Positions 16,133 through 24,229 of a stretch of 64,000 nt of DNA are shown here, piece after piece. This stretch comes from an uncultured Prevotellaceae bacterium (GTDB lineage Bacteria > Bacteroidota > Bacteroidia > Bacteroidales > Bacteroidaceae): the NCBI GenBank assembly GCA_902801155.1, contig CADCHG010000002.1, positions 39,319 through 103,318 of the forward strand. Reading direction: 5' to 3'. Position 1 is the first letter of the stretch; every line of letters starts with the position of its first letter. A model generated the notes under the pieces. The model did not search any database, was not told where the DNA came from, and saw only the letters and a program-made list of their open reading frames with translations. The position numbers and the translations under genes were made by a program.

Positions 16133-16207
16133 ATGAGAAAGTATCTACTCCTTATATTCTTTGCTTGTTCTTGTGATATAAATTGTTGTACAAAACCGAT
16201 ATCGTAA
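16133..16207 (+). CDS. possible 24-residue peptide in the GH3 leader
   Basis: ATG at 16133 encodes MRKYLLLIFFACSCDINCCT and four more residues before TAA. The start resembles a lipoprotein signal (hydrophobic stretch followed by Cys) but nothing follows it. It may be a leader peptide, the remnant of a truncated lipoprotein gene, or chance. It lies 115 nt before the GH3 start codon. Confidence 0.25.
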   Translation: MRKYLLLIFFACSCDINCCTKPIS

Positions 16208-16321
16208 TAGACAAAAGCGATGAATGTCGTTTTTTCGTTAAACTTTATCTGTTTTTCTGCGTCTTTATCAAAGATAAAGATTTTGGTAAATAGGTAAAGC
16301 TAAATTATTATACTAAACTTA

Positions 16322-19264
16322 ATGAAGAAAATTATTTATTCTATAGCCCTGTCTATAGCTTTTATTCCGGCTTCTGCGGGAAACAGAAGTTCGTTGTCGT
16401 TTGATACTTATGAATGGGACTTTGGCGCTATTGATGCAGCTAAAGGTACTGTGTGTCATACGTTTACATTCAAGAATGTGTCTAAGGCTCCTGTAAGGAT
16501 TGCCAAGACGAATGCAAGTTGTGACTGCATCACAGCTCGCTATCCTTCTAATGCCATTAAGCCTGGAGAAGAGGCTAAGGTGTTGTTGGCTTTCTCTCCT
16601 AATAATGCTTCAGGAAAGACTTACCGTAGCGTGGAGCTTATTGATGCGGAGGGTAATACACTTGGCGCTCTTTCAGCAAAAGCTGTTGTCGGCGAGGCAA
16701 ATTCTGTAGTTGCCCAGCAGGACAGCAAGTACAAATATCCTTTCCAAGACCCAAGTCTCTCTCGTGAGGAGCGTGTGGAGAACCTTATCTCGCTTCTTAC
16801 TCCAGAGGAGAAGGTAGGCCTGATGATGAACAAGTCAATTTCAGTTGACCGTCTCGGTATTCCTTCATACAACTGGTGGAGCGAGGCTTGTCATGGTGTT
16901 CGTCAGGGTGGATATACCGTATATCCTCAGCCTATCGGTATGGCAGCAGCCTTTAGCGAGAAGCTTATGTATGATGTGTTCTCAACCGTTTCTGACGAGG
17001 CTCGTGCTAACTGGAACCGTTCTGACCATAACGTGTTCAATGTTCCTATGGGCATGACATACTATCCTGGAAATCCAGAGCTTACTTTCTGGTGTCCTAA
17101 TGTGAATATCTTCCGTGATCCTCGTTGGGGACGTGGACAGGAGACCTGTGGTGAGGACCCATATATGAATGCTGTTCTTGGTGTTCAGACTGTTCTCGGT
17201 ATGCAGGGTAATGATGACAAATACTTTAAGACACATGCCTGCGCAAAGCACTATGCAGTTCATAGCGGTCCGGAGCCTCTCCGTCATTCATACAACGCAA
17301 CCGTCTCAATGCGTGACCTTTGGGAAACCTATCTCCCAGCTTTCAAGGCTTTGGTAAAGAAGGCTAACGTTAGAGAGGTGATGTGTGCGTACAACCGTTA
17401 TGAGGGCAAGCCTTGCTGCACAAGTGACCGCCTCTTGGTGGATATCCTTCGCCGTAAATGGAACTATGACGCAATAGTTTTGACTGACTGTGATGCTATC
17501 AATAACTTCTATAACAAGGGTCAGCACGAAACTCACAAGGATCCTCTCTCTGCTTCTGTAGATGCAGTTCTCAATGGTACAGACCTTGAGTGCGGTAAGG
17601 TGTTCATGGTACTTACAGAGGCTCTTCAGAAGGGATTAATAAAGGAATCAGTACTCGACGACCATCTTAGAAAGACACTCATGGGACGTTTCGAGCTTGG
17701 TATGTTCGACCCTGCTGATATGCTTCCTTGGGCAAATCTTACACCAGATGTAATCAGTAGCGAGGCAAACAACGACCTTGCAACTCAGGCAGCTCGCGAG
17801 TCTATGGTTCTTCTGAAGAACAATGGCATTCTCCCTCTTTCAAAGGATATCAAGACAATAGCAGTCGTTGGTCCTAATGCCGATGATGTTGAGCTTCTTA
17901 ACGGAAACTATGGCGGTACTCCTACCGATAATCACAAGCATTCTTTGCTTGAGGGTATCAAGAATGCTGTTCCTGGTGCAAAGGTAATCTATCACAAGGC
18001 TTGTACTCTTGCCGACGAATACAACACAATAGGTCATCTGAAGGACTTCAATGACGGAAAGGGCGCATTCGTTGAGTTCTGGAACAACAACGAGCTTGAG
18101 GGAGAGCCTGCAGTTACTGGTTACTATACTGATGCGTTCAACTTCTCAACATTCGGTGGATGGGGATTCGCACAGGGAGTAAGCACAGAGAAGATTTCCG
18201 TACGTGTGACAGGTACTTATAAGTCAACCTTCACAGGTGATATGAAGTACACTCTCACTACCGATAACGGCTATATCCTCAAGGTAAACGGTGAGGTTGT
18301 AGAAAAGGCTGAGCCTTCACGCCGTCGTTTCGGTTTCGGCAGAGCACCTGAATATAAGTCATTCCCAGTAAAGGAGGGCGAGACATACAATATCGAGATT
18401 GAGTATCGTCGTGGCAATGGCAACTTCGCTATGCTCCGTGGTGATATCTGCGAGAGAAAGCTTGTTGACTATACCGACATCGCCAATGATGTTAAGCAGG
18501 CAGATGCTATTATCGTGATTGGCGGTATCTCTGCAAGTATGGAAGGTGAAGGTGGCGATAAGGCCGACATCGAGCTTCCAAAGGTACAGCAGAGACTGCT
18601 TGAGGCTATGCGCGCAACTGGTAAGCCTGTAGTTATGGTGAACTGCTCTGGTTCTGCTATCGCATTCGGTAGCGTTGAGGACAAGTATGATGCTCTCATT
18701 CAGGCTTGGTATCCTGGACAGGGTGGTGCAAAGGCACTTGCAGATGTAATCTTCGGCGATTACAACCCTTCAGGCAAGCTTCCTGTTACATTCTACACAT
18801 CAAACAACGACCTGCCAGACTTCCTTGACTACAGTATGGAAAACCGTACATACCGTTACTTCAAGGGCAACGCTCTCTACCCATTCGGCTATGGAATGTC
18901 ATATACAACATTCAACTATGGCAAGGCAAAACTCTCCAAGTCTTCTATGAAGAAGGACGGCAAGATAACAGTCACCATTCCTGTCACAAATACAGGTAAC
19001 CGTGAAGGTGAGGAAATCGTTCAGGTATATGTAAAGGCATTGGAATATGCCGATGCTCCTATCAAGTCGCTGAAAGGCTTCCAGAAGATTAAACTTGCGG
19101 CTGGTGAGACTGGCAAGGCTGTGATCACACTCGATGGCGAATCTTTTGAATACTATGATCCGTCAATTGATGAGCTTTCTACACGCTCTGGTAAATATCA
19201 GATTATGTATGGAAGTTCTTCACTTGACAAAGATTTACAGGTCTTGGATTTTTCTGTAAAGTAA
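16322..19264 (+). CDS. exported GH3 glycosidase with N-terminal DUF1573 domain
   Basis: A 980-residue protein with a signal peptide (MKKIIYSIALSIAFIPASAG). Residues about 22-135 are a DUF1573 Ig-like domain (DFGAIDAAKGTVCHTFTFKN, NASCDCI). The GH3 catalytic barrel follows from about residue 140, with GVRQGGYTVYPQPIGMAA, DPRWGRGQETCGEDPY, KHYAVHSGPE and the nucleophile Asp in VLTDCDAI. The C-terminal GH3 sandwich appears to carry a PA14-like insert (about residues 590-720), and a fibronectin-like domain ends the chain. Relatives act as beta-glucosidases or beta-xylosidases on plant oligosaccharides. Substrate cannot be decided, and no SusC/D pair is nearby. Confidence 0.93.
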   Translation: MKKIIYSIALSIAFIPASAGNRSSLSFDTYEWDFGAIDAAKGTVCHTFTFKNVSKAPVRIAKTNASCDCITARYPSNAIKPGEEAKVLLAFSPNNASGKTYRSVELIDAEGNTLGALSAKAVVGEANSVVAQQDSKYKYPFQDPSLSREERVENLISLLTPEEKVGLMMNKSISVDRLGIPSYNWWSEACHGVRQGGYTVYPQPIGMAAAFSEKLMYDVFSTVSDEARANWNRSDHNVFNVPMGMTYYPGNPELTFWCPNVNIFRDPRWGRGQETCGEDPYMNAVLGVQTVLGMQGNDDKYFKTHACAKHYAVHSGPEPLRHSYNATVSMRDLWETYLPAFKALVKKANVREVMCAYNRYEGKPCCTSDRLLVDILRRKWNYDAIVLTDCDAINNFYNKGQHETHKDPLSASVDAVLNGTDLECGKVFMVLTEALQKGLIKESVLDDHLRKTLMGRFELGMFDPADMLPWANLTPDVISSEANNDLATQAARESMVLLKNNGILPLSKDIKTIAVVGPNADDVELLNGNYGGTPTDNHKHSLLEGIKNAVPGAKVIYHKACTLADEYNTIGHLKDFNDGKGAFVEFWNNNELEGEPAVTGYYTDAFNFSTFGGWGFAQGVSTEKISVRVTGTYKSTFTGDMKYTLTTDNGYILKVNGEVVEKAEPSRRRFGFGRAPEYKSFPVKEGETYNIEIEYRRGNGNFAMLRGDICERKLVDYTDIANDVKQADAIIVIGGISASMEGEGGDKADIELPKVQQRLLEAMRATGKPVVMVNCSGSAIAFGSVEDKYDALIQAWYPGQGGAKALADVIFGDYNPSGKLPVTFYTSNNDLPDFLDYSMENRTYRYFKGNALYPFGYGMSYTTFNYGKAKLSKSSMKKDGKITVTIPVTNTGNREGEEIVQVYVKALEYADAPIKSLKGFQKIKLAAGETGKAVITLDGESFEYYDPSIDELSTRSGKYQIMYGSSSLDKDLQVLDFSVK

Positions 19265-19286
19265 GTTTTTTTTGAATAAATTGAGG

Positions 19287-19320
19287 CCCGCCCCGTTATG
19301 AGGCGGGTTTCTTTTTTTTC
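19287..19320 (+). terminator. terminator of the GH3 gene
   Basis: CCCGCC (19287-19292) pairs with GGCGGG (19302-19307), followed by a T-rich run broken by one C. Confidence 0.8.
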
Positions 19321-19403
19321 TTGCTTGGAGAGGGTAGAGATGCTTTTTTCCTGTTTTTCTTCATTTTTTTGAGAGATTTGTATGTTAATTATGAGAAAAA
19401 ACT

Positions 19404-19411
19404 TATCTTTG
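19404..19411 (+). promoter_or_regulatory. -7 box of the MgtC gene
   Basis: TATCTTTG at 19404-19411. It lies inside the longer reading frame that begins at 19321, so it argues for the ATG at 19477 as the true start. Confidence 0.55.
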
Positions 19412-19476
19412 TACTCACAAATCATCTTCTTGCGAGGAAGCACTCGGTAATCAAACAATCTAATAAGAAAAATATT

Positions 19477-20190
19477 ATGCTAAACGAAATCTACACTCAG
19501 ATATGCGCATCGGAAGTTAATGCTATTGGAGCAATATACAAGTTGTTTATTAGTCTGTTACTCGGAGGAGTAATAGGCGTTGAGCGTCGTCAGAAAGGAC
19601 AGGTGGCAGGTATGCGCACGTTTGCCCTTATCTCCATGGGAGCAACTCTTGCCATGCTCATTTCCATCTATATCCCACAGGAATACATGGGATTGAAGAA
19701 CGGAGACCCAGGACGTATTGCGGCTCAGGTAATATCGGGTATCGGTTTCCTCGGTGCTGGCGCCATCATTCAGATGAAAGGCTCTGTAAGAGGACTGACC
19801 ACAGCTGCGGGTATCTGGATGACTGCCTGTATAGGCTTGGCTGTTGGTGCCGGAATGTTTGTCATTGCCACGGCTGCCTGTTTCCTTATCATTGCCATCT
19901 TGAAGGCTTTCGAGTTCTTTGAGAAGATATTCCTAAAGGGCACAGAGCAGAATGTGATAAGGTTGAAGGTGTCAAGAATCGTCAAGGACTCAAATGTTTA
20001 CCACGATTGCTTCAAGAGGCACAATGTACATCTGTCATACGAGTATCTGCGTTATGACTATACGGAGAATTTCACTACTTTCAACTTCATTGTGCGCACC
20101 AATGACCGTACGGATTTCGTGGAACTCTTCCATGATATTCACTCCTTGGGCGATGTAATGTCACTCACATTGACCAATGAGGTGAACTAA
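19477..20190 (+). CDS. MgtC/SapB-family membrane protein
   Basis: A 237-residue inner-membrane protein starting MLNEIYTQICASEV. The MgtC signature is clear: LLLGGVIGVERRQKGQVAGMRTFALISMGATLAML, then GRIAAQVISGIGFLGAGAII and RGLTTAAGIWMTACIGLAVGAG, with four to five helices. A C-terminal cytoplasmic ACT-like domain follows. MgtC of Salmonella inhibits the F-type ATPase and helps growth in low magnesium; the role in commensal Bacteroidales is unproven. It has its own promoter at 19404. Confidence 0.9.
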   Translation: MLNEIYTQICASEVNAIGAIYKLFISLLLGGVIGVERRQKGQVAGMRTFALISMGATLAMLISIYIPQEYMGLKNGDPGRIAAQVISGIGFLGAGAIIQMKGSVRGLTTAAGIWMTACIGLAVGAGMFVIATAACFLIIAILKAFEFFEKIFLKGTEQNVIRLKVSRIVKDSNVYHDCFKRHNVHLSYEYLRYDYTENFTTFNFIVRTNDRTDFVELFHDIHSLGDVMSLTLTNEVN

Positions 20191-20319
20191 ATGAAATTTT
20201 ATGGAGTCGCGTTTCGTGACGTCATTGGGCACCAATGATATAATTTGAAAACGAAAACGCTTTCAAATCAGGAGAGTGGATTATGGCAGACGATGAGCAG
20301 CCCCTAATAGATATATATC

Positions 20320-20702
20320 GGTGTGTGTGTTTGGTAACAGATACTATGTTACCATTGCCGCTTGTGGAGTTCCTTATATAATCTGTGTTATACGTAGGTG
20401 AGACGGCATCGGCATCACTAAGGAAAAGAAAGGTAACATAGTAACTGTTACCAAATAAGGGGACTATCCCCCATACATCCTAAAGGTCTTATTATATAAA
20501 TAATATTATTTATATAATAAGCATTATAAAGTAGCTTTCCGGGTGTGTGTGTTTGGTAACAGTTACTATGTTACCTTTGTCGCTTTTGGAGTTTCTTATA
20601 TAATCTGTGTTATGCGTAGGTGAGACGGCATCGGCATCACTATGGGAAAGGTAACATAGTAACTGTTACCAAATAAGGGGACTATCCCATACATTCTAAA
20701 GG
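20320..20702. repeat. two direct copies of a 160-bp element with inverted GGTAAC arms
   Basis: Unit 1 (20320-20486) and unit 2 (20542-20702) are near-identical direct repeats. Each has 21-nt inverted arms of the form GGTAACAG...GTTACC: 20333-20353 with 20432-20452 (one mismatch) and 20555-20575 with 20650-20670 (perfect). The core between the arms is conserved, with the shared stretch GGTGAGACGGCATCGGCATC. No reading frame spans them. Confidence 0.85.
20489..20520. repeat. perfect 32-bp AT palindrome
   Basis: Left half TTATTATATAAATAAT is the exact reverse complement of the right half. It separates the two 160-bp units and contains only A and T. A comparable 40-bp palindrome lies at 59530-59569. 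Confidence 0.85.
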
Positions 20703-20709
20703 CGTCTTT

Positions 20710-20838
20710 CCTGATTTTGGTTTACAGTTTAGTTGTTATTATACTGCATTCGTTGACATCATACTTGAAAGGTTGTCGTTTTCCTGGAAAGGTTTACACA
20801 ATCCTGATTTCGTTGACATCATACTGAATTCGTTTACT
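20710..20838. repeat. short direct repeats flanking the GGTAAC units
   Basis: TTCGTTGACATCATACT occurs at 20749-20765 and 20809-20825. CCTGATTTTGGTTTACAG at 20710 matches 16 of 18 positions with a sequence at 59643-59660. AATTCGTTTACT at 20827-20838 occurs in reverse orientation at 39916-39927. The three repeat-rich intergenic regions therefore share flanking pieces. Confidence 0.65.
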
Positions 20839-20852
20839 CCGCATAGGAAACT

Positions 20853-20990
20853 ATGAAAAACACTATTCCCAAACCATCTCTCAAGTTGATACGGGCTTTC
20901 AATGAGATTCTGCAAGAACTTCCAACTTCCTTCGATGTAGTTCCGATGTACCTCCGTTATAAGTCCGTTGTAAGTCCGTTCATCCTATAG
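20853..20990 (+). CDS. possible 45-residue protein
   Basis: ATG at 20853, preceded by AGGAAA, encodes MKNTIPKPSLKLIRAFNEIL and then a segment ending YLRYKSVVSPFIL. The last third is the translation of the 11-bp repeat array. Weak similarity to the repeat read in the same sense at 39.7 kb (FYLRSKSVVNPL) may only reflect the DNA repeat. I do not recognise the protein. A terminator at 21127 could end its transcript. Confidence 0.3.
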   Translation: MKNTIPKPSLKLIRAFNEILQELPTSFDVVPMYLRYKSVVSPFIL

Positions 20991-21044
20991 TCCTAGGAGC
21001 GGACTCAGAGCGAAGGCACAACGAAGGCTGAACGAAGGCACAAC
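20926..21044. repeat. 11-bp-unit inverted element
   Basis: In the left arm CG occurs at 20933, 20944, 20955, 20966 and 20977 within units like AAGTCCGTTGT. In the right arm CG occurs at 21000, 21011, 21022 and 21033 within units like CGAAGGCACAA. All spacings are 11. The arms face each other around a TCCTAGGA palindrome at 20991-20998. The stretch 21045-21126 holds nothing recognised. Confidence 0.8.
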
Positions 21045-21126
21045 AGCATTTCTAACCCTGCAATAACAAGTAACGGGTAACAATAAGGATTTCTGTGTTA
21101 GCGTACGTCAATATTAACATAATAGA

Positions 21127-21167
21127 AGACAGCCAGAAACGACGCTTCGCTTCTGACTGTCTTTTTT
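21127..21167 (+). terminator. terminator with no clear upstream gene
   Basis: AGACAGCCAGAA (21127-21138) pairs with TTCTGACTGTCT (21151-21162) with one mismatch, followed by a T-run on the plus strand. The only plus-strand candidates before it are the 45-codon frame at 20853 and the repeats. Confidence 0.7.
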
Positions 21168-21255
21168 CAGTTCTATTGGAGAAAACTAACTTTATTTACC
21201 TGAATACAAATCCTATTAAATTCGTGTAGATAACTTAACAAACTGTTTCAATTTT

Positions 21256-21633
21256 TTATCGGGTGAGTATTGAAGTGAGAACTGCTCCTGCCACAGCACC
21301 TGCTATTACAGCTCCAGCCTTATCACCATGACAGTGATGATGGCGGTGATGACGATGACAGCGCTCCTCAACAACTACTGGACGCTCAACAACAACCGGA
21401 CGCTCTACAACTACTGGTCTTTCTACGACTACAGGAGCGTGGTGATGATGATGTCTTACATGTACTGGTTCAACAACCACAGCGTGGTGATGATGTCTGC
21501 CATGATGATGGTGATGATGACGGTGATGAACAACTTCAACACGATGATGAGGACCATGATGATGATGCTGTGCAGAAACTGAACCTGTGCAAATAAATAC
21601 CATTGCGATGAGGGTGAGAATATACTTTTTCAT
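21256..21633 (-). CDS. exported histidine-rich protein with VVVERP repeats
   Basis: 125 residues: a signal peptide (MKKYILTLIAMVFICTGSVSAQ), a histidine-rich region with runs of up to six His, and three to four VVVERP repeats. A second His/Cys cluster (CHRHHRHHHCH) is followed by a small hydrophobic Gly/Ala-rich C-terminal segment (AGAVIAGAVAGAVLTSILTR) that could insert in a membrane. I count 31 His in all. Zinc, nickel or copper binding in the envelope is a fair inference. No catalytic domain is present and the neighbours give no further hint. Confidence 0.8.
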   Translation of the reverse strand: MKKYILTLIAMVFICTGSVSAQHHHHGPHHRVEVVHHRHHHHHHGRHHHHAVVVEPVHVRHHHHHAPVVVERPVVVERPVVVERPVVVEERCHRHHRHHHCHGDKAGAVIAGAVAGAVLTSILTR

Positions 21634-21670
21634 AATTGTATAGTTTTAGAATGTTATAAATTTTTGTCTT

Positions 21671-21767
21671 ATTTCTGAGTGCAACGTGCGAAGCAACCTC
21701 GCACGAGAGAAATAATCGACGTCGCTCGCAGAGCGGTGGATGTCTCTGATTTCTGAGTGCAAAGTTA
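21671..21767 (-). promoter_or_regulatory. promoter and duplicated leader of the His-rich gene
   Basis: Minus-strand TAACTTTG at 21767-21760. A 14-nt direct repeat (ATTTCTGAGTGCAA on the plus strand) at 21671-21684 and 21749-21762 flanks 64 nt containing a hairpin GTGCGA/TCGCAC (21687-21705). Read in the transcript sense, the 25 nt around that hairpin resemble the leader of rlmN at 32.14 kb. Confidence 0.55.
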
Positions 21768-21947
21768 ATATATAATTATTATCAATCAAACAACTTTTCC
21801 CTACAATGGCAGGGATTTTTCCCTAATGATGTATAGGAAATTCCCTCGATAGGTTGTTTTTTCTTTTTCCTGATTAAACTTTTGCCTTGTCAATACGTCT
21901 ATGAATACAGGAATAGATATAGAAAATTAACCAAAAAACTTATAAGA

Positions 21948-23144
21948 ATGAAAAAGTCTTTCGTGACAATAGCGCTCTCAGTTGCGCTATGTTTTACATC
22001 ATATAGTGCATTTGCACAGAAATGGGTTGGCACATGGACAACCGCCCAGCAACTTGTTGAACCTCATAACCTCGCCCCAGAACCGGGTTTGTCGGGTAAT
22101 TCCATACGTGAGATAGTTCAGGTATCTGTGGGAGGCGAGAAGATTCGCGTGAAGTTCTCAAACGAGCATGGCAAGTCGCCTCTGAATATCAAGGCTGTAG
22201 AGATAGCCATTGCCCAAAGTAGCGGCTCTTCTGCCGATGTTAAGGCCGGCACTTCAAAAAGCCTGAAGTTCAAGGGGAAAGCAGGTGTTACGATAGAGCC
22301 GGGGAAGATGGTAGCTTCTGATGCAATTGACTATAAATTGGGGAATCGTGAGAATGTGGCAGTCACCATTCATTATGGAGAGTGTGACAACAAGATTGTG
22401 ACGGGGCATCCGGGAAGTCGTACTACAAGTTATCTTGTTGAGGGGAACAGTTCTGATTTCTCAAAGGCAAAGAAGACAAACCATTGGTACACTATATGCG
22501 GTATAGATGTTATTGGAAACAAGAACACCCGCGCTGTAGCTATTCTTGGTAACTCCATAACCGATGGTCGTGGCTCTACCACTAATCAGCAGGACCGTTG
22601 GCCTGATAATCTCTCGCGTGCTCTTCTTGCCAACGCAAAGACGAAGGACGTGGCAGTGCTTAATCTCGGGATAGGAGGTAACTGCATACTCCGTGGCGGT
22701 CTTGGTCCTACGGGTGCTACGCGTTTCACACGAGATATCATGCAGCAGGAGGGAGTGAAATATGTGATTATCTTTGAGGGTATCAATGACCTTGGTGGTA
22801 GTCGTAATGGCGAGCAGACAGCAAACGCTCTTATCGAGGCATACAAGAAGATGATTGCGGAAGCTCATGCAAAAGGCATAAAGGTATATGGCGGTACGAT
22901 AACACCTTTCAAGGGTAATAATTACTACACGGCAGACCATGAGGCAGCCCGCAAGAAAGTGAATTCTTGGATTCGCACAAGTGGAGCTTTCGATGCTGTC
23001 ATAGATTTTGACAAGATTATAAGGGATTCCGCTAATCCGGAGGCATTGCAGAAGAAGTTCCTGTATGAGAATGACTGGCTGCATCCTAATGCAGAAGGCT
23101 ATAAGACAATGGGCTCAGGCGTTGACCTCAAACTGTTTCAATAG
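21948..23144 (+). CDS. exported SGNH/GDSL-family esterase
   Basis: 398 residues from ATG 21948, chosen because it opens a signal peptide (MKKSFVTIALSVALCFTSYSAFAQ). After an N-terminal beta domain (about residues 25-190), the SGNH hydrolase part shows block I GNSITDG near 201, the block II Gly in GIGGNC, the block III Asn in EGINDLGG, and the Asp/His of block V in DWLHPNAEGY near 375. Such enzymes remove acyl groups, often acetyl groups from plant polysaccharides, in keeping with the GH3 and GH106 enzymes of the window. Substrate is unknown. Confidence 0.9.
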   Translation: MKKSFVTIALSVALCFTSYSAFAQKWVGTWTTAQQLVEPHNLAPEPGLSGNSIREIVQVSVGGEKIRVKFSNEHGKSPLNIKAVEIAIAQSSGSSADVKAGTSKSLKFKGKAGVTIEPGKMVASDAIDYKLGNRENVAVTIHYGECDNKIVTGHPGSRTTSYLVEGNSSDFSKAKKTNHWYTICGIDVIGNKNTRAVAILGNSITDGRGSTTNQQDRWPDNLSRALLANAKTKDVAVLNLGIGGNCILRGGLGPTGATRFTRDIMQQEGVKYVIIFEGINDLGGSRNGEQTANALIEAYKKMIAEAHAKGIKVYGGTITPFKGNNYYTADHEAARKKVNSWIRTSGAFDAVIDFDKIIRDSANPEALQKKFLYENDWLHPNAEGYKTMGSGVDLKLFQ

Positions 23145-23305
23145 GATATTCAAGTTAGTACTATAATAATTCCAGATCTTTTACCCAAAAACGACGTGTT
23201 TCGGCTTCTGTCTATGGTTGGATGATTGCAATCATGATAGGAGCCGGATTCATTTCTGATTATGTTAAATTATGGCGGTTATTCGTCTTTCTTGTATTTT
23301 TTTCG

Positions 23306-23313
23306 TATTTTTG
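23306..23313 (+). promoter_or_regulatory. -7 box of the aldo/keto reductase gene
   Basis: TATTTTTG, 63 nt before the ATG at 23377. The rest of 23145-23376 shows nothing further. Confidence 0.45.
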
Positions 23314-23376
23314 TAGCATAATCCTAAACTTTCAGCGTTTTATATGCGTAAGAAACAATGTAATAACTAAATAAAT

Positions 23377-24198
23377 ATGATCAAACTAAGCAATGGAATT
23401 GAGATACCACAGATAGGAGTCGGTACTTGGACACTACGTGGTGAAACGGCAGTAAACAATGTTCGTCTTGCCCTTGAGGTAGGATTTCGTCATATAGATA
23501 CCGCTCAGCTCTATGAGAATGAACTTGAGGTTGGGCAGGGAATATATAACAGTCTTATACCACGATGTGAGATATTCCTTACAACGAAAGTTGCAACCAA
23601 CATAATGCGTGAGGGTAGGGAAGCGGTCAGACAATCCATAGAGGAAAGTCTGAGAAAACTCAATACAAAATATCTTGATCTCTTACTTATACATTGGCCT
23701 GTAAAGGACTGTGTAAAGGATACGTGGCAGGTAATGGAAGATTTCGTGCGTCAGGGGAAGGTTCGTTCAATTGGTGTCAGCAATTTCAACCGTCATCATC
23801 TTGAGGAGTTGCTTTCGTATGCGGAAATTCGTCCTGTGATAAATCAGATAGAGGTTCATCCATTCATGACGCAGGAAGAAAACATTGCATATAACCGAGA
23901 ACTAGGTATTCAGGTTCAGGCTTGGGGACCTTTCGGACAAGGTGATATTGATGTGATTGGGAATCCTTTGCTTCAGTCGCTTGCTACTAAATATAATAAA
24001 ACTGCATCTCAGATAGTACTTCGCTGGATTGTTCAGCGTGGTCTTATAACAATACCTCGTGCCAAGCCAAATCATTTTGCAGAGAACCTTGAAGTTATGG
24101 AGTTTGCTCTCTCTGATGAGGATATGGCTGCTATTAGTGGCTTGAACCGGAATCTGCGTTCGAATGTACTGAATGATCCTGAGAATTTTCCTTGGTAA
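23377..24198 (+). CDS. aldo/keto reductase
   Basis: A 273-residue cytoplasmic NAD(P)H-dependent carbonyl reductase of the AKR barrel fold. The catalytic tetrad is visible as D41, Y46, K71 and H106. The signatures GFRHIDTAQLYENE, IHWPVKD and SIGVSNF are present, and the C-terminal cofactor motif IPRAKPNHFAEN is intact. The length and start match the family, close to the 2,5-diketogluconate reductase group. A secreted alpha/beta hydrolase follows 31 nt downstream and is probably co-transcribed. Confidence 0.95.
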   Translation: MIKLSNGIEIPQIGVGTWTLRGETAVNNVRLALEVGFRHIDTAQLYENELEVGQGIYNSLIPRCEIFLTTKVATNIMREGREAVRQSIEESLRKLNTKYLDLLLIHWPVKDCVKDTWQVMEDFVRQGKVRSIGVSNFNRHHLEELLSYAEIRPVINQIEVHPFMTQEENIAYNRELGIQVQAWGPFGQGDIDVIGNPLLQSLATKYNKTASQIVLRWIVQRGLITIPRAKPNHFAENLEVMEFALSDEDMAAISGLNRNLRSNVLNDPENFPW

Positions 24199-24229
24199 AC
24201 ACATTTATAGATCACACCTATATATAAAT

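Noticed and set aside
19321-19476. N-terminal extension of the MgtC protein
   Set aside because: It overlaps the previous terminator and contains the promoter at 19404; MgtC proteins start close to the chosen ATG.
21328-21582. 84-residue plus-strand frame rich in Met and Tyr
   Set aside because: It is the antisense of the histidine codons of the His-rich gene.
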